64,000 nt of DNA from Bacillus sp. ISL-55 (GTDB lineage: Bacteria; Bacillota; Bacilli; Bacillales; Cytobacillaceae): contig NZ_JAGGQU010000021.1 of assembly GCF_018613155.1 (NCBI RefSeq), forward strand, positions 144,346 through 208,345, given 5' to 3'. Shown one piece after another: positions 23,311 to 32,102 of the stretch. The notes under the pieces are model-generated. The model had not been told where the DNA came from, searched no databases, and was given only the letters and a program-made list of their open reading frames with translations. Each line of letters opens with the position of its first letter. Within the stretch, counting starts at the first letter, position 1. The translations under genes were made by a program, and so were the position numbers.

Positions 23311-24363
23311 ATGTCTTATAACGACCGACGCTCGTTTAAAGTGGAGAGAGTAAGGAAGAAGCGACGGAGAATATTTTATTGGATCGTTCTCCCAACAATC
23401 GTTCTTCTTCTCAGCACCGCATCTTACGGAGCGTTCTTATATAATAAAGCACAATCCGTCATTTCTGATTCATATAAGCCTCTGGACCGTGATTCTAAGC
23501 GTGAAAAAAGAGTAGATCCCAATATAGACAATATATCTATTTTGTTTGTAGGGGTAGATGACAGTGAAACAAGAAAATTCTCAGAGGGTTCCAGAACGGA
23601 CGCCTTAATGTTAGCCACATTTAATGAAAAAGAAAAGTCAGTTAAGTTAGTAAGTATCCCTCGTGATTCCTATGTTCATATTCCTGAAAAGGACGTCTAT
23701 ACGAAGATTAACCATGCACATTCGTACGGTGGAGTAAAATTAACTATTGAAACAGTCGAAGAATTTTTGAACATTCCGGTTGATTACTATGTGAAATTAA
23801 ATTTCAATGCGTTTATTGATGTTGTCGATGCATTAAATGGAATTAAGGTTGATGTGCCATATGCCTTTTCAGAGCAAGATTCCGAAGATAATGCGGATGC
23901 AATCAGTCTGAAAGCTGGATACCAAAAGCTTGATGGAGAAGAGGCACTGGCACTCGCCAGGACAAGAAAACTTGATAATGATATTGAACGCGGCAAAAGA
24001 CAGCAAGAAATTTTCAAAGCAATATTTAAAAAAGCTGCTTCTGCTTCATCAATAACAAGTTATTCAAATGTTATTGAAGCAGTTGGTGATAATATGACTA
24101 CTAACCTGACATTCAGTGAAATGAAGTCTTTCACAGACTATGCATTAGCATTAGATAACTTAAATATTGAAACGCTAAATATCGCTGGGAAAGATGCCAT
24201 GATCAAAGGTGTTTATTATTATGAGCCGGACGAAGATTCAGTAGAAGAAATCAGGTCTGTTCTCCGAAATCACCTGGCGATTGAAAGTTACAATAACACA
24301 AATGATAATACTCTTACAAAAGCAACTGATAGCGATGAATTTATGTCAGAGGATACTAATTAA
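23311..24363 (+). CDS. LytR-CpsA-Psr family wall polymer ligase
   Basis: A 350-residue type II membrane protein: a basic cytoplasmic N-terminus (VRKKRRR), one membrane span (about 23-45), and an extracellular LCP domain (about 70-290). Family marks include SRTDALMLATF, LVSIPRDSYVHIP, the KINHAHSYGG block and LARTRKLDNDIERGKRQQEI, whose Arg residues bind the lipid pyrophosphate. These enzymes transfer undecaprenyl-linked teichoic acid or secondary polymer onto peptidoglycan. It lies back-to-back with tagO, which starts such polymers. The acidic Asn/Asp-rich C-terminal tail is unusual but common in Bacilli. Confidence 0.93.
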   Translation: MSYNDRRSFKVERVRKKRRRIFYWIVLPTIVLLLSTASYGAFLYNKAQSVISDSYKPLDRDSKREKRVDPNIDNISILFVGVDDSETRKFSEGSRTDALMLATFNEKEKSVKLVSIPRDSYVHIPEKDVYTKINHAHSYGGVKLTIETVEEFLNIPVDYYVKLNFNAFIDVVDALNGIKVDVPYAFSEQDSEDNADAISLKAGYQKLDGEEALALARTRKLDNDIERGKRQQEIFKAIFKKAASASSITSYSNVIEAVGDNMTTNLTFSEMKSFTDYALALDNLNIETLNIAGKDAMIKGVYYYEPDEDSVEEIRSVLRNHLAIESYNNTNDNTLTKATDSDEFMSEDTN

Positions 24364-24367
24364 CCAA

Positions 24368-24400
24368 AAGACCCAATTAACATTAATTGGGTCTTATTTT
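24368..24400 (+). terminator. Terminator of the LCP gene
   Basis: AAGACCCAATTAA pairs perfectly with TTAATTGGGTCTT, followed by ATTTTATT. Confidence 0.88.
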
Positions 24401-24424
24401 ATTATTACATTAAACGAACAACAA

Positions 24425-24450
24425 AAAAAGCAGCCCATTGGCTGCTTTTT
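24425..24450 (-). terminator. Terminator of tagO
   Basis: AAAAAGCAGCC pairs with GGCTGCTTTTT over a 4-base loop; on the minus strand the T-run continues to TTTTTTTG. It overlaps the tagO stop codon. Confidence 0.85.
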
Positions 24451-25516
24451 AATATTTATCCTTAGCATTTACAGGTTTTAATCCCTTAAAGAATTTAATC
24501 AATGGTTTATAATCTTCCCTGACTAATCCGATTTTCTCAACAATAACCTCAATCACAATAATCAATGTGGTCAGTATGATAACCGAACCCCATACAGTGG
24601 ATTGTGAAAAAATAAACGCGGTTAAGCCAAAAATTGCACTCATTGCATAAATTAACAAAACTGTTTGTCGATGAGAATAACCCGTTCTTAATAAACAATG
24701 ATGTAAATGGGACTTATCAGGTGCTGATAACGGCTGTTTATTAACCAGTCGTCTAACGATTGCAAAGAACGTATCTGAAATTGGCACTCCTAAGATAATA
24801 ATCGGAATGATCAAGGATAGAACAGTAACTCCCTTGAACCCTAATAATGAAAGTACACCAATTATATATCCTAAAAACAGTGCGCCTGTATCTCCCATGA
24901 AGATTTTTGCTGGGTGGAAGTTATAAAATAGGAAACCGATGGACGAAGCTGCCACGATAAGGGCAATCATCATTACGTATGGATTCCCCATTACAACCGC
25001 CATGCCGGCTATAGAAAGCAAAGCTATAGTGGAAACTCCTGCAGCTAAACCATCAAGGCCGTCAATAAGATTGATTGCATTTGTAATACCAATGATCCAA
25101 ATCATTGTAATTGGGTAGCTCATAATACCAAAGTTGAGCTGACCACCGCCGAACGGTAAATTTATGAACTCAACATTCAAATCTCCCCAAACTACAACAA
25201 TCAAAGCAGCAAGAATCTGACCTGTTAATTTCACTTTTGGTGAAATTTCCTTAATATCATCAATGAAACCTGTAAATACTATTATGAAGCTGCCAATAAT
25301 GAGCGGCCAATAGTACTTTATATCAGGTGATATCAAAAAAATACCGATTAAAAAGCTAATGTAGATAGCTAAGCCACCAAGGCGTGGCATGATATTTTGA
25401 TGGACCTTTCTATAATTGGGCTTATCCGTCGCTCCAATTTTAATTGCGAATTTTTTCACTAATGGTGTGAGGAGTATTGCCGCGAAAAAGCTTATCAATA
25501 ATGTTAAGTAAAACAT
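24449..25516 (-). CDS. tagO: Undecaprenyl-phosphate GlcNAc-1-phosphate transferase TagO
   Basis: A 355-residue protein with about 11 membrane spans. Motifs of the MraY/WecA family are clear: PRLGGLAIY, FIDDIKEISPKVK, NAINLIDGLDGLAAG, FHPAKIFMGDTGALFLG and the cytoplasmic SHLHHCLLRTG loop typical of the WecA branch. It starts wall teichoic acid and related polymers by moving GlcNAc-1-P to undecaprenyl phosphate on the cytoplasmic face. It has its own extended -10 promoter. Confidence 0.95.
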   Translation of the reverse strand: MFYLTLLISFFAAILLTPLVKKFAIKIGATDKPNYRKVHQNIMPRLGGLAIYISFLIGIFLISPDIKYYWPLIIGSFIIVFTGFIDDIKEISPKVKLTGQILAALIVVVWGDLNVEFINLPFGGGQLNFGIMSYPITMIWIIGITNAINLIDGLDGLAAGVSTIALLSIAGMAVVMGNPYVMMIALIVAASSIGFLFYNFHPAKIFMGDTGALFLGYIIGVLSLLGFKGVTVLSLIIPIIILGVPISDTFFAIVRRLVNKQPLSAPDKSHLHHCLLRTGYSHRQTVLLIYAMSAIFGLTAFIFSQSTVWGSVIILTTLIIVIEVIVEKIGLVREDYKPLIKFFKGLKPVNAKDKY

Positions 25517-25608
25517 ACAGCCCCTCCGTAATAGTTATCATGTCCAATGATGTATTTGAAAATCCATGGTAACTTTTTGATAAAAGGTACCTTAATTAAT
25601 CCTTCCTG

Positions 25609-25617
25609 ATTATAGCA
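25609..25617 (-). promoter_or_regulatory. Extended -10 promoter of tagO
   Basis: Minus strand TGCTATAAT, about 90 bases before tagO. No good -35 box at normal spacing, as expected of an extended -10 promoter. Confidence 0.55.
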
Positions 25618-25648
25618 CAGTCAATAGTTTAATAAAATTATATTTTTA

Positions 25649-26752
25649 TTACAAAGATTGATAGGCTTGATAGACACTATCAGCAAAGGATTGAAGCGAA
25701 AAGTTTTCAGACGCAAATGTGTTAAAGTGTGTTCCCATGATCTGTAAATCGCCTGTCTCCTTTAATTTAATAGCTTTGAAGATAGCATTTGCAACGGAAT
25801 CTTCATCATCAACCGGAACAATAAAACCCATCTTACTGTCTGGGATCATTTCATGTACTCCTCCAACATCCGTAGTGATCACTGGTACGTTTTCCCTTGC
25901 TGACTCCAGTAAAACCAACGGAAAACTTTCAGTCCGTGAGGTGAGTAATGTTATGTCCGCTAATCGATAAAAATCTCTTACATTTTCCTTATAACCAAGA
26001 AAAATGACGTTTTTGTCCATATCCCTTGATTTAACCAGTTTTTCAATTTCCGGTTTTGTTTGTCCGTCCCCTAACAAAAGAAGCTTGACATTTGGATAAA
26101 CATGTTTAACTTGTTCCACTGCTTTAAGAGCAATATCGTGCCGTTTCACCGGATCAAACCTGGCAACCATTAATAAGACGAAATCCGTTTGCAAAAGTTT
26201 CATATCTCCTCTTGAAACATTTCTCGAACTTATTAGACCCTCGTTAAAATCAATACCATTATAAATGGTTGTGATTTTACGGGAACTTACACCAAATCCC
26301 TCAACCATCTCTTTAAAACGAGTGGAAATGGCGAAAAAATGGTCTGCATTTCTCAATACCGCCAAATTTAGGCTTGTAAACATTTTTCCTTTAATTCCAC
26401 GCCCAAGGAAATCATTTCTTGGATCGCTATGGACTGTAATTGCCCACTTCACATCTGTAAATTTACTTATAAAATAACCATATAGATTCGCTCGTGCACC
26501 ATGTGTATGAATAATATCAATTTTTTGATCTTTAATGAAAGATATTAATTTTTTTATTACCGAAAAATCATACCGAGAGCTTTGTTCAAAAGTAAGAGTA
26601 TTGATTCCCCGTTCTTTTGCCTTATAATAAAACTCTTTCTTTTCCAAAAGCCCAAGATAAATATCATCACTTTTTAACTGACTTAAGAGAGAGAGGATAT
26701 GGATCATTCCCCCACCCGTCTCATTACCAGCATTAAGATGAAGAACCCTCAT
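25649..26752 (-). CDS. Glycosyltransferase, GT4 family
   Basis: A 367-residue GT-B enzyme. The N-terminal acceptor domain begins MRVLHLNAGNETGGGMIHIL; the C-terminal donor domain has the family core LLLMVARFDPVKRHDIALKA, then LLLLGDGQTKPEIE and the ESFPLVLLESARENVPVITT nucleotide-sugar motif with its E-x7-E glutamates. No membrane span, so it works on the cytoplasmic face. Its ATG overlaps the end of tagA as ATGA, so it probably adds a later sugar to the same lipid-linked intermediate. Donor sugar cannot be read from sequence. Confidence 0.88.
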   Translation of the reverse strand: MRVLHLNAGNETGGGMIHILSLLSQLKSDDIYLGLLEKKEFYYKAKERGINTLTFEQSSRYDFSVIKKLISFIKDQKIDIIHTHGARANLYGYFISKFTDVKWAITVHSDPRNDFLGRGIKGKMFTSLNLAVLRNADHFFAISTRFKEMVEGFGVSSRKITTIYNGIDFNEGLISSRNVSRGDMKLLQTDFVLLMVARFDPVKRHDIALKAVEQVKHVYPNVKLLLLGDGQTKPEIEKLVKSRDMDKNVIFLGYKENVRDFYRLADITLLTSRTESFPLVLLESARENVPVITTDVGGVHEMIPDSKMGFIVPVDDEDSVANAIFKAIKLKETGDLQIMGTHFNTFASENFSLQSFADSVYQAYQSL

Positions 26753-27495
26753 TGTTTATTGCTCCCTAGTTTTTTACTTATTACTTTTAAAACAAACAAT
26801 GGTAAAACCAACATCCGCTTCCATCTGCTTGGCTGCTGGATCAGACGATAAAACCATTCCAGGTTAAGCCTTTGCCAAATTTCAGGTGCTCGCTTAACTG
26901 TGCCTGCCCATACATCAAAACTTCCGCCAACTCCCATAAATAATCCTTTGGAGAAGCTAGGCAGATTTTCTGATATCCACATCTCTTGTTTCGGGAAACC
27001 TAGAGCCACGAATACTAAATCTGGTTCAAGGCCAATTATCTCTTCTGTTATTTCATTTGTTTCCCAATCGAAGTATCCATCATGCCACCCAACAATCTCT
27101 AGCTGTGGATATTTCATTTTAATATTCTCCACAGCCTTGCTGACTACCTCATTTTTAGCTCCAAGTAAATAGACCTTCCAACCCTTGTCATTCCCTGATT
27201 TGAGCAGTTCATTCATTAAATCAAATCCAGGAATACGCTCAGGCAGAGGTCGTCCCAGTATTCTTGAACCAAGGATTACCCCGTACCCATCGGGAATTAC
27301 ATAGTCAGCTTGGTTTACTACATCTAAATACCGCTCATCCTTTTCCCCGTACATGACAATTTCAGGATTGGCCGTCACCACGAAGGTCTTCTCTGATTGA
27401 GCGACTCGGTTACTTAACTTTCCCACTAGTTCTTTCGCTAGCAAGGAATCAAACCTCATATTTAAAATGTTAATTTTATTCATTGTCATTTTCAT
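26749..27495 (-). CDS. tagA: TagA/WecG/CpsF family glycosyltransferase (first copy)
   Basis: About 248 residues, GT26 family: FVVTANPEIVMYG, then YVIPDGYGVILGSRIL with the catalytic Asp, and LVFVALGFPKQEMWI followed by GVGGSFDVWAGTVKRAPE. TagA adds ManNAc to GlcNAc-PP-undecaprenol, the step after TagO, at the inner membrane face. Several start codons lie together (GTG 27498, ATG 27495, 27489, 27483) and none has a strong ribosome site. A second gene of the family is at 61245-61952. Confidence 0.92.
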   Translation of the reverse strand: MKMTMNKINILNMRFDSLLAKELVGKLSNRVAQSEKTFVVTANPEIVMYGEKDERYLDVVNQADYVIPDGYGVILGSRILGRPLPERIPGFDLMNELLKSGNDKGWKVYLLGAKNEVVSKAVENIKMKYPQLEIVGWHDGYFDWETNEITEEIIGLEPDLVFVALGFPKQEMWISENLPSFSKGLFMGVGGSFDVWAGTVKRAPEIWQRLNLEWFYRLIQQPSRWKRMLVLPLFVLKVISKKLGSNKQ

Positions 27496-27514
27496 CACTC
27501 GTCTCTTAATGCAA

Positions 27515-29047
27515 TCACTTTTTAAAACGTTTCAAAGGTAAAAGAGTCATTAATTTTGCAAAGGCAGCAGGACTAAAAAATTTTAAAGCAACAAAATATA
27601 CAATGATCCCCGTTATGCCATTTAAAATGATCAAAATTATATAAGAATTTATATACCTAACACTGAAATAATTAGTAACCGTCACAACTACAGCCATAAT
27701 TGCCGTTGGTAAGATAAGTTTTCCGGCAGACCGGAAAAACTTTTGAGCTTCACCTTCATCAAAGTCTTTGTACATAATCTTCGATGTTAACACTAAAAAT
27801 ATTACTGCAATAATTGAACTTGAAAGCGCAGGGCCTAAATACCCTAGCCATTTTGCAAGGAAATAATTAGAGATCATATTGGAAGTAATTGTGACAAAAC
27901 TTAACTTAAAAATCAGCTTTGTTTTTCCTTTCGCATAAAGAGCCTTCAACACAATTATTTGCAACCCTTGCGTGACGATAAGTGGCAAGTAGAATAATAA
28001 AGCTAAATAAGTGTTGATTGTATCAGCTGAAGTGAATGCTCCTCTTTCAAAAATAAAGCCAATCACTGATTTCCCCAATATTGCAAGCCCTGCGGTAAGC
28101 GGGAGTAACAACACGGCTGACATCTGAAGCCCTAACAAAACCGTTTCCTGAAATTTGGCTTTCACCTTAACATTTTCAGAAAGCAGTGTAAAAACAATCG
28201 CGATGATTGTCGTTCCAAGAATGGCATTCGGTATACTTACAATCAGGGACGCGTTATTTAAATAAGTAACAGCTCCCTCAATTGTGTTAGACGCAAATAT
28301 ACGGTCCACGGTTACATTGATTTGCCCCAGTACCGCACTCAGAATTGCCGGAAGAAACAAGCTCAAAAAGGTAATCCTGAATTCTTTCTCCAACGAAAAT
28401 ACTGGCATCCATTTAAATCCATACTTTTTCAGGTAAACTACTTGGACAACGATGCCGAGAAATATTCCTGTGACAAAACCATATGCCAGGCTATCGATTC
28501 CCCATATATTAGAAAAAGCAAGAGCAAAAAATGCCCCAGTAAGAGTTCCAAATATCCTCGAAACTTGCGCAGGTATAAAACTGCGGTATGCCTGTAAATA
28601 GGATTCAAGCATCCCATTAACAGTAATCATAAATAAAAATAACACAAAAAATTGTGATAGACGAATGGCGATTACCTCTGTTTCCGGATGCATTTCCTGG
28701 AAAACATTAAATACAAGTGGAATCAGGTATGGAACCATAAAATATATAATAGAAGAAAACGCAAGGATAATGACCAGCACGATATTTAATAGGGCGTTCG
28801 CATTTCGAAGACTGCCCTCCTCATCTTCCTGCTTATTCTTAATGAATAAAGGCAGAAATACACTATTAAAACCCTCAGAGGTCATTAATACAAAAAGAGT
28901 AATAACAGAAAAGGCAATAATGTATCCGTCTGTTTCAGCGGATGCCCCGAATTGCTTAGCAATAATCCCTTCCCTTAGGAAACCAGAGAACTTAAGGAAC
29001 AAGGAAAGAATCAGGGCAATGATCCCAGCTTTTTTTAAATTTGACAT
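27515..29047 (-). CDS. murJ: MurJ/MviN-type lipid flippase (first copy)
   Basis: A 510-residue integral membrane protein with about 14 spans; N-terminus MSNLKKAGIIALILSLFLKF, followed by SGFLREGIIAKQFG, matches MviN. Positively charged loop residues typical of MurJ are present. These MOP-superfamily proteins flip undecaprenyl-linked precursors across the membrane. Located between glycosyltransferases rather than murein genes, it probably flips the island's wall polymer, like MviN of the C. difficile PSII locus. ATG 29047 follows AAAGGA; a TTG at 29071 is less likely. Confidence 0.9.
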   Translation of the reverse strand: MSNLKKAGIIALILSLFLKFSGFLREGIIAKQFGASAETDGYIIAFSVITLFVLMTSEGFNSVFLPLFIKNKQEDEEGSLRNANALLNIVLVIILAFSSIIYFMVPYLIPLVFNVFQEMHPETEVIAIRLSQFFVLFLFMITVNGMLESYLQAYRSFIPAQVSRIFGTLTGAFFALAFSNIWGIDSLAYGFVTGIFLGIVVQVVYLKKYGFKWMPVFSLEKEFRITFLSLFLPAILSAVLGQINVTVDRIFASNTIEGAVTYLNNASLIVSIPNAILGTTIIAIVFTLLSENVKVKAKFQETVLLGLQMSAVLLLPLTAGLAILGKSVIGFIFERGAFTSADTINTYLALLFYLPLIVTQGLQIIVLKALYAKGKTKLIFKLSFVTITSNMISNYFLAKWLGYLGPALSSSIIAVIFLVLTSKIMYKDFDEGEAQKFFRSAGKLILPTAIMAVVVTVTNYFSVRYINSYIILIILNGITGIIVYFVALKFFSPAAFAKLMTLLPLKRFKK

Positions 29048-29074
29048 ATTAAATCCTTTCAAGGCAAACAATAT

Positions 29075-30343
29075 TTAGTCCAGCAGTTTGTCCTCTATAA
29101 ACTCGAATCTTTTTTCCCATGTAGATTTAGCGAGAAAAGCTTCTAAATCAGCATTCTTATCCTCGCCGGTCATAAGTTGTTGGTAAGCTTTCTCAACAGC
29201 GGCTTTGAATTCTCCTGATTGATCAGCATGTGTAACATGCGGGTAGGTTCCAATATGAGGAATCCCACTTGAAACAGTAGGAAGCCCAAAGTATAGATAC
29301 TCATAAATTTTTATAGGATCTACAGCTTGCGAAAGGGCACTCTTTTTAAATGGTATAAGACCAACATGCCATTTTTTCACATGCGCTGACAATTCACTTG
29401 GATGGACTTTTCCATAATACCGGACATTCTCATAGCTCTTGAGCTCTTTTTCAAGCCGCTCTGGAATACCATATCCGATAAGATGGATAAAAAACTTATC
29501 CTCTTTGATCATTTCAATCAGAATGTCCCAATCAAGCCAGGAATCTGTTAAATGCCCAAAATAACCAGTGTGGATCCGGCCATCTTCTGCAGGCGTTTTT
29601 AACGCTATATCTTTCTCACCGGAAAGCTTTTCACTAAATCCATTACCAACTACGTAAATATCTTCTCTTATATAGTTGAATTTTTCGCTTAAAGGCTTTG
29701 AGACAGCAAAGACCAAACCAGCCTGTTTTGTTATCTCCTCTTCTATCTTCTTATTATACCAAGGGGCATGTCCAACTTTATAAAATTCTTCCCATTCATC
29801 CATAATATCGTATACAACTTTATAGCCCATTTGATGAAAGGTTGGGAACAAATTTAAAAATGCTTTTGCAGGGAATGTGACAAAGAAAGAGTTTTCCCCT
29901 TTCAATTTCAATGCATCCAACGCTGGCATTGTGGCAATGAATGGATATAAAGGTACCTGGTAAATATTTTCATAAACGTTCTGGTAGCTCTTCTCAAGCT
30001 TCTCTGAAGATTGCCATTGCCAAACTACGTATAAGACAGCATAGTCATTCTCACTGTAGTATTTCGCAAGGTTTATCGTCCTTTGGTTATAAACCTCTTC
30101 AAATTCCATTGCTGAAGTTATTACAACAAGGCCCTTTAACTTTTTATCCAGAATGAGGTCGTTAAGGTTTTTATATACTCCATTCATCGAGTCCGTTTCT
30201 TCCTGGCTTATCTTAATATTAGAGGAGTATTTTGCGTCAAATCTTCCTTTTATAGTTAGAAGAGTATTCTTAACCCCAGTTTTACGTATGGAATTATAAA
30301 CCTTGCCCGCACCTATAGATAATTGCTTTAATTTATACATCAT
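29075..30343 (-). CDS. Glycosyltransferase, GT4-like
   Basis: About 422 residues. The C-terminal half has donor-domain marks: YFGHLTDSWLDWDILIEMI, HLIGYGIPERLEKELK, VRYYGKVHPSELSAHVKKWH and DPIKIYEYLYFGLPTVSSGI. The N-terminal half (GLVVITSAMEFEEVYNQRTI) is a less typical acceptor domain, which may indicate a polymer-specific acceptor. No membrane span. The frame opens at 30388, but GGAG before the ATG pair at 30343/30340 suggests the later start, which also lies just after the promoter at 30388-30416. First gene of a four-gene minus-strand operon. Confidence 0.83.
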   Translation of the reverse strand: MMYKLKQLSIGAGKVYNSIRKTGVKNTLLTIKGRFDAKYSSNIKISQEETDSMNGVYKNLNDLILDKKLKGLVVITSAMEFEEVYNQRTINLAKYYSENDYAVLYVVWQWQSSEKLEKSYQNVYENIYQVPLYPFIATMPALDALKLKGENSFFVTFPAKAFLNLFPTFHQMGYKVVYDIMDEWEEFYKVGHAPWYNKKIEEEITKQAGLVFAVSKPLSEKFNYIREDIYVVGNGFSEKLSGEKDIALKTPAEDGRIHTGYFGHLTDSWLDWDILIEMIKEDKFFIHLIGYGIPERLEKELKSYENVRYYGKVHPSELSAHVKKWHVGLIPFKKSALSQAVDPIKIYEYLYFGLPTVSSGIPHIGTYPHVTHADQSGEFKAAVEKAYQQLMTGEDKNADLEAFLAKSTWEKRFEFIEDKLLD

Positions 30344-30387
30344 AGCAGCATACTCCATTTCTAAATAGACTAAGACTTCAACAGTCA

Positions 30388-30416
30388 ATTATAGTTTATT
30401 GTAATAGCATTGACAA
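30388..30416 (-). promoter_or_regulatory. Sigma-A promoter of the glycosyltransferase-murJ-tagA operon
   Basis: Minus strand TTGTCA, 17 bases, TATAAT: near-consensus sigma-A. The expected start of transcription is about 35 bases before the proposed start codon. Confidence 0.75.
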
Positions 30417-30612
30417 ATCAGGACTATAATCGACAACTTGCATCTATTTTCTATTTACCCTATTGTTTAAATGTTGTATTCTGTTTTAAGGGAAAGTTTA
30501 GGTCCATCATTTTAGTTAAATTATACAATGTTTCTAATCAGAAATGTTTTTACTTTTCTATTGAATAAAAAAGAAAAATCTTAATTGAAGCATTACAGAA
30601 GGGAGTTATCCA

Positions 30613-31977
30613 ATGAGTATCCTTACAATATTATTTGCTGTAGCCGGCCTTGCTTTAGCTTTTTTTAAGCCAAAATGGGGCATCTTTTCAATTATCTTAT
30701 TTTACACCATCCGCCCACTTGTCTCCGAGTTCATTCCCGAGGTCAAGGTTTTCAGCGACGGAATCCTCCTTGGCGGTTTACTATATGTTTTGGTGGCTTA
30801 CAGAAAAAGACTGAAAGAACTATTTAAGTTCCACTTATTCGAATATGCTTTCTTTACATTCCTGCTAATTGGTTCGGTTTCAGCTCTTATTACAGGTGTT
30901 GCTCCAATAGCCATTATTTTTCAATTACGAGCATTTTTACTAGGATATTTAGTTTATTTTATCGCAAAGCGCATTAATTTTACCAAAGAAGATTTTAAAA
31001 CATTTCTTTATGTACTTTTCTGGTGGGCTATCGTCTTTACCATCCATGGTTTCATTGAGAAATTGTCATTAAGGCAGTTGTTACTTCCAGAAAACTGGAG
31101 GTTAATGGAACTTTCTGAAACAAATAAAATCAGGATTTACGGGATTCTTGGAAATCCAAACGTTCTAGGTTTGTTCATGATGATAGTATTTTTCTTAACT
31201 TACTTCTACCGTGAGTATTTGAAGAACATCCCTGCGAAAATGATTTGGGTCGGCCTGGTCCTATTCGAGACTATATTTATTCTTACTTTTTCAAGAGGAG
31301 CAACGATCGGTATAATTGTCTTCCTAATCATTTATATCGCTTATAAACGGGATTTCTCTTTCATGAAAAATATGCTGATCCTGACAGCTGCTTCTTTAAT
31401 TCTTTCATTTGCAGTAGTACAGGCAACAGATTTAATTGACTATCCAGTAACAGAGGAATCTGATGCAAGCAAGAAGGAACGAAATAAGAAAAACAATGAG
31501 GCAGTTTCAAGATTTAAAGATGCTTTTTCATCTGAAAATGTCAATATGAGCAGCCAAGATGGCCGAGTATTCTACATTTTCAAAGGTTTTGAGATCTTTA
31601 AAGAACACCCTATTATCGGGACAGGATTTGCAACATACGGTGATTCCGCTACCCAAACTTTCTCATCACCTATTTACAAACAATATGGCATTGAAAATAG
31701 TATCTTTTATTCGGATAACCAGTACATCCAAATCATTGTTGGAACAGGAGCTTTAGGCGTCATTACTTTTGCCGTATTCTTGCTGTCCCTCACTTATTTT
31801 GTATGGAAAAAGCGTAAAGAAACACCATTATTCCCATTACTGTTCTTTTTCCTTGCTGGTTTCTATGTCCATGGTTTTTACTACAACATCTGGGAAAATT
31901 ATGTATATGTTTTATTCTTTTACTTTATCTTGGCTCTACATGAGATTTGGGCTAAAGACAACCAAGAATATAATTGA
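30613..31977 (+). CDS. O-antigen ligase/polymerase-like membrane protein (Wzy family)
   Basis: A 454-residue protein with about 11-12 spans and a large extracellular loop (about residues 275-370). The Wzy_C core is seen as RIYGILGNPNVLGLFMMIVF and IFILTFSRGATIGIIVFL, with the loop containing DGRVFYIFKGFEIFKEHPIIG. Such proteins polymerise or attach undecaprenyl-linked oligosaccharide at the outer face. GAAGGGAG precedes the ATG. A second, longer relative is at 52127-54373. Confidence 0.88.
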   Translation: MSILTILFAVAGLALAFFKPKWGIFSIILFYTIRPLVSEFIPEVKVFSDGILLGGLLYVLVAYRKRLKELFKFHLFEYAFFTFLLIGSVSALITGVAPIAIIFQLRAFLLGYLVYFIAKRINFTKEDFKTFLYVLFWWAIVFTIHGFIEKLSLRQLLLPENWRLMELSETNKIRIYGILGNPNVLGLFMMIVFFLTYFYREYLKNIPAKMIWVGLVLFETIFILTFSRGATIGIIVFLIIYIAYKRDFSFMKNMLILTAASLILSFAVVQATDLIDYPVTEESDASKKERNKKNNEAVSRFKDAFSSENVNMSSQDGRVFYIFKGFEIFKEHPIIGTGFATYGDSATQTFSSPIYKQYGIENSIFYSDNQYIQIIVGTGALGVITFAVFLLSLTYFVWKKRKETPLFPLLFFFLAGFYVHGFYYNIWENYVYVLFFYFILALHEIWAKDNQEYN

Positions 31978-31986
31978 ACCCACAAG

Positions 31987-32025
31987 AATGGATAGAGTGT
32001 ACACTCTATCCATTTCTCTTTTCTT
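31987..32025 (+). terminator. Terminator after the Wzy-like gene
   Basis: A perfect 28-bp palindrome centred at 32000/32001 (AATGGATAGAGTGT and its complement) followed by TCTCTTTTCTT. Confidence 0.8.
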
Positions 32026-32102
32026 GAGTCATTGACAGCTGAGTGATAATCTAAGAATAAAACTATTTTTTCTCCCGCTTAGGGAACACATTCCGGAGGT
32101 AG